From Lantana camara (taxonomy: Eukaryota; Streptophyta; Magnoliopsida; Lamiales; Verbenaceae): a stretch of 64,000 bases of DNA. Where the stretch lies: the NCBI GenBank assembly GCA_037501455.1, contig CM074862.1, positions 83,382,001-83,446,000 on the forward strand, written 5' to 3'. Both the position numbers and the translations under genes were made by a program. Position 1 is the first letter of the stretch. Every line of letters begins with the position of its first letter. Shown here one piece after another: positions 31,401-40,279 of the stretch. The notes under the pieces were generated by a model that saw only the letters and a program-made list of their open reading frames with translations, made no database searches and was not told the DNA's origin.

Positions 31401-31790
31401 GGTCCGACTACTATTGCAGCAATCCAATCCTTCCGAAGAGGATTGCCTGTATTCATTTCAGTCCTAAGCAACTTCCCTCAGCAGCATAATGGGGATCACC
31501 AACCATGTCAAAGACACTTGCTCTTGAGTCATAAGAAACCAGTGTATTTCGATTTTGAAAGTTCCAACATAAATCCCTTCTCTTTTGGGATAAACAATAT
31601 CCAGAAATGCACATCTATCAGAGAACAAACCCCTGAACATCTTGCCTTGTTCGACAAAACTCAGACTACTTATGTTTGGGTCGAGCATTGCCAAGATATG
31701 TATATGCGAAGCATCCATCATATCTTTGCCAATGAGATCGGGGATCCAAGAGCTAGTTATCTTCCTGATGAAGAATGGAATTCACTCTGA
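28357..31790 (+). CDS. Coat protein - zinc knuckle - protease - RT - module B (copy 4)
   Basis: Open from just after the frameshift to the stop. Coat core (FTGTLREWFQSLGEY and following), CFACKKKGHFAKDC near 29075-29115, DTGAMKSM near 29405, RT with YIDD near 30340, then from 30757 module B. No natural start codon: the first ATG is internal. This is the most complete B-type catalytic part in the window. Confidence 0.85.
30757..31790 (+). other. Module B: uncharacterised C-terminal domain replacing RNase H
   Basis: Joined in frame to the RT after LKIPDRG. A 30-residue linker with KHSSKKKKM is followed by ATG MES at 30849; 313 residues remain. First a leucine-rich coiled coil (about the first 30-80 residues after Met: LLQQQIDLM, LKIELLQKKVQKLEEE), then a probable globular part with FIADLYHNGLVKGF, AAIQSFRRGLPVFIS, CTSIREQTPEHLALFDKTQ. 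No RNase H residues. Shared by copies 3, 4, 5 and 6, and related to module C of copy 2. It could correspond to the separate ORF2 of some florendoviruses, fused here; that is inference. Confidence 0.7.
30791..30798 (+). promoter_or_regulatory. Possible internal TATA box before module B ATG
   Basis: TATAAAAG, 58 nt before the in-frame ATG at 30849. Conserved in all four B copies and at the matching place in module C. Could allow module B to be made from its own short mRNA. Confidence 0.4.
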
Positions 31791-32709
31791 AAAGAGTATT
31801 GAGGAAGCTTGCTGCAAATAATGAAGATGACTAAAGAAGAAAATGACATAAAGAGAATCTTATCTCTCTAATGTCTTTGTCAGCCATTTAGGTCATCCTC
31901 AGCCTTAAAAGTCTTTGTAGGTCCTACCATGAAGACTTTTGTATCTTTACTTTATGTTGTGTCGGCCATTGTTTAGGCTTGCTTTATTGCGTGCTGTTAT
32001 GTGATTACCGAGTCAGGGCCAGTTGTCTTTAGCCCTTGCTTTTTGTTAGTGGTCTGCGCACCACTTTCCTTTGTCGGCCAGTATGTTTTGGCTTTTAGTG
32101 TGCATTATTGCACTTAGTGGAGGAAAAGAATCTCAATTATATGAGGCGATGGGGCCCAGAAGTGTACCCGCCATATAATTTGAGTTTTAATTCCGCGTCT
32201 GAAATCCGGAAGTTTGCCTATATAAGGGAGGCTTCGGTTTTCATTTTACTCAGACTGGGTTACAGACTGGGTTGGAGACTTGGTTAGAGTTTGAGTCCTT
32301 TGTAAAGAGTTTGGAAATAAAATCAAGTTTCTTATCTCTGATGTCTTCCTTTCTAGCTTAAAGCCTTTTTTCTAGTTCTTCCATACCCTCAAAGGGTCTA
32401 CTATGATATACTCCTAATTATCTTAAGAGTATGCTCTGTACTTGCCTCTTATGAGGATCCTGTACATCAGAAATTAGATAATTTCCATGGAATGGTCTAT
32501 TGCTACGGTCCCTAGTATCTCTGTGTAAGTGAGTATCTTGAGTAGCTTGTTGAATCTGTAATGGGGAATATTTGGAGTAGCTTGTAAGTCCCGCCGAGGC
32601 AGGAGGCCGTTAGGGCAGTTATGCTACAAGAGGTATATTCCCAGAAAAAGATTCATAAGCGAAACTGAGATTAGTTCTCTACACTATACGATACATGAGA
32701 TACCTGGGC
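31791..32709 (+). promoter_or_regulatory. Viral 3' noncoding, promoter and leader region (copy 4)
   Basis: Stem-loop at 31908-31939, AGTGGT...ACCACT hairpin near 32049-32064, TATATAA at 32219-32225, AATAAA at 32316-32321, then a leader with short uORFs. The promoter points into copy 5, which lies in the opposite orientation, so a read-through transcript would be antisense to copy 5. Confidence 0.75.
31908..31939 (+). other. Conserved 32-nt stem-loop (copy 4)
   Basis: Same hairpin as in the other copies, about 118 nt behind the stop. Confidence 0.75.
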
Positions 32710-33349
32710 ACTCTTAAGATAATTAGGAGTATATCATAGTAGACCCTTTGAGGGTATGGAAGAACTAGAAAAAAGGCTTTAAGCTAGAAAGGAAGACATC
32801 AGAGATAAGAAACTTGATTTTATTTCCAAACTCTTTACAAAGGACTCAAACTCTAACCAAGTCTCCAACCCAGTCTCCAACCCAGTCTGAGTAAAATGAA
32901 AACCGAAGCCTCCCTTATATAGGCAAACTTTTGGATTTCAGACGCGGAATTAAAACTCAAATTATATGGCGGGTACACTTCTGGGCCCCATCGCCTCATA
33001 TAATTGAGATTCTTTTCCTCCACTAAGTGCAATAATGCACACTAAAGGCCAAAACATACTGGCCGACAAAGGAAAATGGTGCGCAGACCACTAACAAAAA
33101 GCAAGGGCTAAAGACAACTGGCCCTGACTCAGCAATCACATAACAACACGCAATAAAGCAAGCCTAAACAATGGCCGACACAACATAAAGTAAAGATACA
33201 AAAGTCTTCATGGTAGGACCTACAAAGACTTTTAAGGCTGAGGATGACCTAAATGGCTGACAAAGACATTAGAGAGATAAGATTCTCTTTATGTCATTTT
33301 CTTCTTTAGTCATCTTCATTATTTGCAGCAAGCTTCCTCAATACTCTTT
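32710..33349 (-). promoter_or_regulatory. Viral promoter and 3' noncoding region (copy 5, shortened leader)
   Basis: Minus-strand TATATAA at 32921-32915 and stem-loop at 33232-33201. Transcription would run left into copy 4 as antisense; this promoter and the one at 32219 face each other about 0.7 kb apart. A CTCCAACCCAGT unit is present twice. Confidence 0.7.
33201..33232 (-). other. Conserved 32-nt stem-loop (copy 5)
   Basis: Same outer and inner arms as in the other copies. Confidence 0.75.
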
Positions 33350-36001
33350 TTAGAGTGAATTCCATTCTTCATCAGGAAGATAACTAGCTCTTGGATCCCC
33401 GATCTCATTGGCAAAGATATGATGAATGATTCGCATATACATATCTTGGCAGTGCTCGACCCAAACATAAGTAGTCTGAGTTTTGTCGAACAAGGCAAGA
33501 TGTTCAGGGGTTTGTTCTCTGATAGATGTGCATTTCTGGATATTGTTTATCCCAAAAGAGAAGGGATTTATGTTGGAACTTTCAAAATCGAAATACACTG
33601 GTTTCTTATGACTCAAGAGCAAGTGTCTTTGACATGGTTGGTGATCCCCATTATGCTGCTGAGGGAAGTTGCTTAGGACTGAAATGAATACAGGCAATCC
33701 TCTTCGGAAGGATTGGATTGCTGCAATAGTAGTCGGACCCAAGAACTCTGGTATTGGGAAGACTACTTTGTTCTAGTAGAACGGAAGAGAGAATCCCTTG
33801 ACTAACCCATTGTGGTATAGATCTGCAATGAAATCCAAGTCTTGAACCATATGGAGGTCAATGATAACCCTTAACGGTTCATTCTGTGGTTGGAAACACT
33901 TAAACCCTGTGGGAGTATGGATATTATCCATAATTTGATTGAGTGTTTCAACTTTCTTTCTGTGGAAGATATACTCCTGTAATTCCATGATATTATCATA
34001 GAATCTTTGGTCAGAAATACTGAGAATTTTCTGTTGGAGCTCAGGAGGGAGACCTGTAAGGAAATTCTTTTTCTCATAGTAGAGAAATAGTTTTTCCAAA
34101 CGGTAACCAAGAAGAATTAATCTTCTTTCTTCTTCCAGCTTCTGAACCTTCTTCTGGAGAAGCTCAATCTTTAGATGTGAGAGGTCAAGATTTTGGCTCA
34201 TAAGATCAATCTGCTGCTGCAGGAGATGAACAGTAGAGTAGGTGATGGCTTTGAGCTTTTCACCAAAAAAGATGGTGGAGGAGGACTCCATTTTCTTTTT
34301 CTTGCTGGAATGTTTGCTATAATGTTTATCATAGCAAGTGACTTTTATAGGCGCCTTTGTCTGGAGAAAGTAATCACCTCTGTCTGGAATCTTTAAAGGT
34401 GAAGGAGTCTGGCAGATTTGTTTCAAGTGTTTGACAGCTGCCGTCTGTTTCTTACCCCAAGGGGGGGCTTTCTTTCTGAGCATCTTGGAAAGCTGACTCG
34501 TGTATCTGGAGCATTGTGGAAGGAAGTCCTTGATATGATTGACTATTCCAAAAAACTGTTGAATTTCTTTTGTAGTCAGATTATCTTCTGGGAACCTGAG
34601 AAGTTCCTGTGCAATGTGAGGACCTGGCTTGTATTTTCCTTCTGAAATTTCCATTCCAAGAAACTCGATGGAAGATTGTCCAATGAGACTCTTTTTCTCT
34701 GAGAGCATGATTCCATACTCTTGGACAATTTCATGGAACTGTGAGAGGAGTGCCCTGTGAGATTTCTCATTTTCAGAGAAGAGGAGGATATCGTCAATGT
34801 AGACTAAGGCACTATGCAGGATGGGTTCAAAGATACGGGTCATGGCTTTTTGGAATAGTGATGGAGCGGTCTTGAGACCAAAAGGCATGACGGTCCATTG
34901 GTATTGGGCATTAGGTATACAAAATGCTGTTTTGTACCTATCTTTTGGATCAATACCGAGTTGCCAAAATCCTGCTTTGAGATCAAACTTAGAGAAGATT
35001 TGGGCTTGGGCCAAATGTGAGAAAAGCATTTGGGCTTGAGGTATTGGGAATTTATCATCTGCAAGGAAGTGATTAAGTGGCTTATAATCAATTACAAGCC
35101 TCTTTTTACCTCTGACTTGTTCAGCCCGTTTGTTGACATAGAATGCCTGGCACGCCCAGTTGGATGTGGTGGATTCAATCAATCCGAGTTTCTCCAGTTG
35201 AGAACATTCAGCTCTTGCAAGCTTTTCATCATCAGGAGTCATTCCTGGATGTGTAGCTTTCGTAGGGTTTATGTCTTCATTCTTTTTGAAAGGGAGTTGA
35301 ATGAAGAATTCAGAATTCTTCCACAAGGGATGTGGATGAGAGAATTCCGAATGAGATTCAGCACAGCATCCTTTGAGTCTTGAGGCAAGATCATAGAATT
35401 CCTTGGATGCTTCTGTGAGTGCATAGATCTTCTGAGTTGTAGTATAAGGTAGGAAGTACCTCTTATATTTAATTCCATTGGGGAGAATGGTGAGCTTTTG
35501 AGCTCTGTGATAAAGATCAAACCCAATGAGAAGATCTTTTCCATGCAGCTTGCTTCCAATGACCTTCATCCAGATTATGCAATCTGGGAAGAATTGTATC
35601 CCTATAGGATATTTTGTGATCAGCGATGTTTTGAACTGTTGGCCATCTGCTGCTTGGAAGTACTCGTAGTGAGTTGTCCATGCTTCCTTAGGTATGATGT
35701 CTGGATTCATCATGGACTTCATGGCTCCTGTATCCAAAAATCTGATTGCTTTGATTGGTCTGTCATACTTCGAGGGAAGTATATGGATCTGGATATGTGG
35801 AGACGGGATAATTTCTTGAGTGATGCATTCTGACTGGAGGATTGGTAGAACTTGATCATTGTCAGAATCAGAGGAGGTGGAACCATCATCTTGGACTGCA
35901 AAGATGGTTTCTTCTCTTTGCTCATCTTGTTCTGAGAACAAGGATTCAACCTCTGCATCGTTGAGATTGGTGTTTATGCTTTGTTGGACATGAGAAATCA
36001 T
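33350..36001 (-). pseudogene. Type B polyprotein, protease-RT-module B part (copy 5)
   Basis: Viral frame from 36001 (the copia junction, behind the zinc knuckle) to the stop at 33350, with one premature TAG at 33775-33773 where sister copies have CAG in module B. Protease DTGAMKSM, the 150-bp pre-RT segment and RT YIDD (near 34795) are present. An open frame appears to start inside the copia LTR at 36073; that start is chimeric. Confidence 0.85.
33773..36001 (-). CDS. Protease - RT - most of module B, open stretch (copy 5)
   Basis: Over 740 viral codons without interruption. Holds the protease DTG motif near 35730, the pre-RT block PTKATHPGMTPDDEK, RT, the module junction LKIPDRG and the module B coiled coil, up to PFY before the TAG. 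Confidence 0.8.
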   Translation of the reverse strand: MISHVQQSINTNLNDAEVESLFSEQDEQREETIFAVQDDGSTSSDSDNDQVLPILQSECITQEIIPSPHIQIHILPSKYDRPIKAIRFLDTGAMKSMMNPDIIPKEAWTTHYEYFQAADGQQFKTSLITKYPIGIQFFPDCIIWMKVIGSKLHGKDLLIGFDLYHRAQKLTILPNGIKYKRYFLPYTTTQKIYALTEASKEFYDLASRLKGCCAESHSEFSHPHPLWKNSEFFIQLPFKKNEDINPTKATHPGMTPDDEKLARAECSQLEKLGLIESTTSNWACQAFYVNKRAEQVRGKKRLVIDYKPLNHFLADDKFPIPQAQMLFSHLAQAQIFSKFDLKAGFWQLGIDPKDRYKTAFCIPNAQYQWTVMPFGLKTAPSLFQKAMTRIFEPILHSALVYIDDILLFSENEKSHRALLSQFHEIVQEYGIMLSEKKSLIGQSSIEFLGMEISEGKYKPGPHIAQELLRFPEDNLTTKEIQQFFGIVNHIKDFLPQCSRYTSQLSKMLRKKAPPWGKKQTAAVKHLKQICQTPSPLKIPDRGDYFLQTKAPIKVTCYDKHYSKHSSKKKKMESSSTIFFGEKLKAITYSTVHLLQQQIDLMSQNLDLSHLKIELLQKKVQKLEEERRLILLGYRLEKLFLYYEKKNFLTGLPPELQQKILSISDQRFYDNIMELQEYIFHRKKVETLNQIMDNIHTPTGFKCFQPQNEPLRVIIDLHMVQDLDFIADLYHNGLVKGFSLPFY

Positions 36002-37932
36002 TGTTAGGAATAGTGCCCTAGAAAGCCGATTGAATATCCGCTTTGTGCTTTTCCTTATTGTAATCACAGACAATCTTTGAATAAAATAACGGATTGAGGC
36101 AACACTTCTTTATATGCTCTTGTTTGGTATGCGTTTACTTTAGCTGTGCATGTATGAGAACTCCCCTAATCCTGATGACTTTAGGACTCTACCATTTAGG
36201 TGAAATGGTTCATGAAACGAGCCCTATATCACATAAGTCATGATTAGTAAAATACTCCAAGCCGATGAGTCCTACAGACAGTGGGAGTGTCAACCTGACT
36301 CCTCTAAGGCTTGCTTGTGGGATCACGCCCTTAAGAAGGACCACCTTGTTTCATGGAGGTGCAAAGTGTATAGTTGATACGTGCGTGATACATGAGGGTG
36401 CTTACTTTAATAAGTAAGTTCACTGAGGTGCCCCGTGTGAGAACATTCCTGAATGGGAAAGGAAGTTTCTATTTCAGGAAATGGAAACTTCCAGATTAGG
36501 AAATATCTCACGAGTCATTGATGTGATTAATTGATCCTTAGACTTGAGGTTCCTTGTCACTTTATGAGTTAACTCTGTAGTCTTAGGTATAAGCTTTAAA
36601 GGGTGTCGCCTTAGACAACTGATTCAAGGCTTATGCTGGGGCTGCACAAGTGATTCATGAAAGTGAATGAGAATCAAGAAAGGACCTACACTTGCATATG
36701 CAAGGTGATCTCTTATTGTGTGAGTCATTCATATGCCATATGGAGTCCTTGGCCAAGGCAGTAGATCAAGACATCAAGAAAAGGGTTTCTTGGATTGAGA
36801 TCAAATGGATATGAATTGCACTTAGCTTTAAGACCGGATTATTAGGGTTCTGATTATTCCCTTGCCCTAGATCTTGGTTGAGAGATAGTAAGTAGGAGGA
36901 TTGTATCTCACATGAATCAATGACTTAAAGGTTCTGTCGAATCCGAACATTCCAATTCAGCTAGGGGTTAAACACCTGTTGCTAGACTATGGTCGTTTAA
37001 TCTGTGGACTGATTAATTAATTAGTGAATTAATTAATTGGGGTCACTGCTAATTGAATTGAGAACCTAGAGGGTCACACACAACAACTTGGTTACATGAG
37101 TTGAGGCTTGAAAATGATTAAACGAGTTAATCGAGCCTAGAGGGTTCCACACGTGTGAAGCCACACGTGTGGGTCACGTGAGTGACACGTGTCCTTGTGA
37201 CACGTGTCACACACGTGAATATATATGTATATGTTAAATAATTAATGTGTTAATTATTTAATAGACTTTGGTTTAATTTTGAATTAAAAAGAAAGTCTAA
37301 TTTTGGAGAAAATAATCTAGTTAATTAATTATGAATTAATTAATTAGATAAAAATAAGTTATTTATTTTATAATAAATAAAGTATAAAATTATCCAAAAA
37401 TAGTTTGGATATTTTTAAGCTCTCTTAGAAGTTGACTAGAATTAGAATTCAAAGTCAAAGTTGGAAAATACTTGATAATCAAGTAATAGGAGAGAGAGGA
37501 ACCAACAAGGATTTGGATCGGCAACTCCTTCCTATATATAGGGGAGCTCGAGCTCCCCTTTAGAGCTAATTGACAATTCTTGGTTCATGTGTTGAACACC
37601 TTCCTTTCTCCAAGATTAAATTAAACCCTAGGTTAAGCCTAAACACTAACTAGAGAACTAGCATCCTTACTAGTTAGATTGTGATCAAGTTGGTGGACTT
37701 TCTCTAGAGACTTCAAGTTAGAAGTTTGAAGATTCGAGCTTTACCAAGGAGAGGGGATCAAGCCGCGAGAAGAGCGTTCTTGGGTGGCTTGAAACGCTTC
37801 AAGAAAGAATTAAAAGAAAAGTAAGTTTTCTATCTTTACGAATTTGGTTACACGATTGCGAGTTCAAGGTCCTTTGTTGGGAAATTTTTTTTTTTTTAAA
37901 TTCCGCTGCTTTCTGATTCGTGTTTTCCAACA
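36002..37932 (+). repeat. Copia copy 2 5' LTR (1931 bp)
   Basis: TGTTAGGAATAG to TTTTCCAACA. G-box cluster at 37150-37217, TATATATA at 37543-37550 followed at once by the palindrome GGGGAGCTCGAGCTCCCC (37551-37568), which may form a hairpin near the RNA start. No gene inside. Confidence 0.96.
37150..37217. promoter_or_regulatory. Six CACGTG motifs in 68 bp of LTR U3 (copy 2)
   Basis: CACGTG at 37150, 37164, 37175, 37186, 37201 and 37212, several within GACACGTGTC or ACACGTGT palindromes. The cluster is kept, with small indels, in all three LTRs of the window. Confidence 0.65.
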
Positions 37933-37934
37933 AG

Positions 37935-37947
37935 TGGTATCAGAGCC
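37935..37947 (+). other. Copia copy 2 primer-binding site (initiator tRNA-Met)
   Basis: TGGTATCAGAGCC two bases behind the 5' LTR. Confidence 0.92.
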
Positions 37948-38219
37948 ACCTCGTTAATCGTGTTTCTGATTCGTCTCAATTATTCTGAATTTGGTAGAAA
38001 TTTTTAGGCTTAGATGCGAATTAGGTATTCATGAGTTCTTTTAGAAAGCCTGAAATACGAAACTGTAATTTTTCTTGAATTTCTGAAAACTGTTTCTTAA
38101 ATCTGTTTTTGAAAAGCTGTTTTAGTTGAAATTCGTTTAAGTCGTAATTTTAATTTTTGGATTGAATTGGTTCTGAGAAACTTGAGATACGAAACACGAA
38201 ATCGCGTTACGAACGAAAA

Positions 38220-38560
38220 AGGCCAGGCTCGCGCATGCTAAGGCGTAGCACGCGAGGCCTAGCCAATCGTCGCCGCTCACCAGTCCCGCGACCGTGCGGG
38301 ACTGCCCGCACGAGGCTCCCGCAACCGTGCGGGAGTCACCGCCCACACGTCCCGCAACCGCGCGGGACGTCCAGCCTAGCACCTCCCGCAACCGCACGGG
38401 AGCCTGGCCGAGACTGCCCGCACACGCGGGGCACTGCTGCGCGCAACACGCGCGCGGCGTGCACACCCAGCGCGCGCACTCGGGCGGCAACTGCCGCACG
38501 CTGTGCGCGCTGCTGGCGCGCGCGCGCGCGCATGCTGCCGCGCGGCGGTGCCCTCATGAA
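38220..38560. repeat. GC-rich hairpin array in the copia leader (copy 2)
   Basis: Imperfect repeats of CCCGCAACCGTGCGGGA type: near 38284-38301, 38319-38336, 38360-38376 and 38385-38401, each able to fold on itself, followed by CGCG-rich sequence ending about 38535. The array differs from the island of copy 1 in sequence and order. Confidence 0.7.
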
Positions 38561-39753
38561 CCGGTGGTTTCGGGCATGTTTTCGTGTTTTCGTGTTTCGT
38601 GGTTTCGGTCCTTAAAAATCCCGATTTAATTTTATTTTAATTTTATCTTTTGAAATCAGTTTTATTAAAATAAAATTAATTTTAAAATTTTGATTAAATT
38701 GGGATTTTGAGAAATTAAAATCGATTTAAATTTTGGGAAAATTACGATCTTTATTTTATGAAAGTATTGAAAGAATAAAATTATTAATTTTCAGAAATTA
38801 ATTAGAATTTTATTAGTTTATAGTTTTTCGGGTTTTATTGAAAAGGCTCTTGAACAAGAATTGCATCTAAGTCGTGTTTTAAGCTATTAGAGCTTAAAGC
38901 GAGAATTTTAATTTATTGGTTAAATTTAAATTCTTGCTAAAGCATGTTAGGTGATCATGGGTTTAGATCTATGTATGGTTTTAATTTATGCACATGGATG
39001 GTTTAAATTGGGGTTGGAGCCCTATAGTTGCGTTTTTCAATTGAGGTTGGAGCCTCAGTTATGTGCGTACTGTTATGTGATTTATTATGTGGCTTTCCAT
39101 ATTACTGGTTTTGAGGCCGGGGTATGCCCCGTGTAATTGTCTGAGGCCAATATGAAGATTGAGCCTTATTACTTTATGTTTTTTTCTTTTATTGTAATTT
39201 GAGAGTAGAGATAGGTGGTGAGGTTTTATTTTCATTTTGGAGACAATGCACCCATGGAGTAAGATGGACCACATTCAAGTAACAAGGAGACCGTAAGTGA
39301 AGACCCCTCAAAATGTTAGGGAGGGGAATCTCAATTGTTAAATGTAATAGAGATAGGGCTCGTATTTTGTTACTGCTTTCCCTTATGTGATTTGAACTGT
39401 TTATGTGGCATGTATGTTAGAACTAGTGATTATGGAGTGGCTCCCACATATCACGCATAAGATAGGTAGAACCCATGATCATTACATGTTAGTATCATGC
39501 TAGGACATGTTATCTGTTTATGTGCTTGTTTGAAATGCATTTAAGTGTACTTGCATTAATCAAGACTAATAAAATTGGATAACATATATGTTGGTGAGGT
39601 CGAACCGGACAACTCTCCGGTTGATTCGAAAATTCCCATTAAATATTAAGCTAATTTCGAACAAATAGGTGTTTAATTCGAGATGCAAATTTTGAATTAA
39701 ATTCCTAGCATTCCATCAATCGGTTTTAAGTTTAGTAAGTAAAGCTAGTTATT

Positions 39754-40073
39754 GTCCGCGAGTCGTGGGATAGCTAGTGGAGCTTATTAGTTCTTAGTTA
39801 CCTAATTAATCATTTTAAATGATCAATATTTCGTGGTCAATTTTAGCAAGGGCGATGTCCGCGAGTCGTGGGTCGTTCGAACTAAGTTTTGGTCATGATC
39901 TTATGATTGATGGGTCTAGCTTAACGCCTAAGTAAATATGGATGTCGCACGAGTCGTGGGTCCATATTGAAAGATAGGTGATGCAAAAACAATTACTAAG
40001 AGTTCTAAAGGTGTTAGAATTGGTAGGTTGTACCTACCTAGGGTTCTTACTTAGAATGTCCGCGAGTCGTGGG
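39754..40073 (+). repeat. Four dispersed 16-17-bp repeats in the copia leader (copy 2)
   Basis: GTCCGCGAGTCGTGGG at 39754-39769, 39857-39872 and 40058-40073, with the GTCGCACGAG variant at 39944-39960. Spacing and variant match copy 1. Confidence 0.8.
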
Positions 40074-40279
40074 TTCGAGGTAAAATGCCTAGGATCTTAG
40101 TACCCATTGGGAAACGTGTTCCTCTTAGATCTTTGGGAATTCTAGATCTTTGAAAAACAGTGGGAGCTACAATAGATTAAAGACCTTATCTTTTGTATAT
40201 CGTTATAATTCAGCATGCTCACTAGTTCTCTGTTTTACCATTTAGGTCGTAGATTCTGTGATTCTCTACGTGTTTTGAA

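Larger units (their letters stand above)
26236..31790 (+). pseudogene. Type B polyprotein gene, copy 4, one frameshift and one internal deletion
   Basis: ATG at 26236, stop at 31790. Breaks: an in-frame loss of 273 bp (91 residues) at about 27199, removing the segment with the acidic and basic tracts, and one A lost from an A-run at 28353-28356, which shifts the frame. The rest is open. Retains the 150-bp pre-RT segment. Type B module 30757-31790 is complete. Confidence 0.9.
26182..32709 (+). other. Endogenous pararetrovirus copy 4, component type B, nearly full length
   Basis: Starts about 14 nt downstream of the primer-site position and ends 13-14 nt upstream of it, so it is a genome opened almost exactly at the minus-strand discontinuity. 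Leader 26182-26235, polyprotein 26236-31790, 3' noncoding and promoter 31791-32709. Flanked by inverted junctions on both sides (copy 3 left, copy 5 right). Confidence 0.9.
37948..40279 (+). other. Copia copy 2 untranslated leader
   Basis: 2.3 kb without a supported gene. GC-rich island at about 38220-38560, AT-rich elsewhere; repeats GTCCGCGAGTCGTGGG at 39754, 39857, 39944 (variant) and 40058. Long frames across the island on both strands are compositional artefacts. Confidence 0.8.

Noticed and set aside
36002..36073. Start of the copy 5 protease-RT frame inside the copia LTR
   Set aside because: Chimeric read-through from the LTR; the viral frame begins at 36001.
37148..37220. CRISPR-like short regular repeats
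   Set aside because: The repeated unit is the 6-10-bp G-box palindrome in a plant LTR; no spacers and not a prokaryotic sequence.
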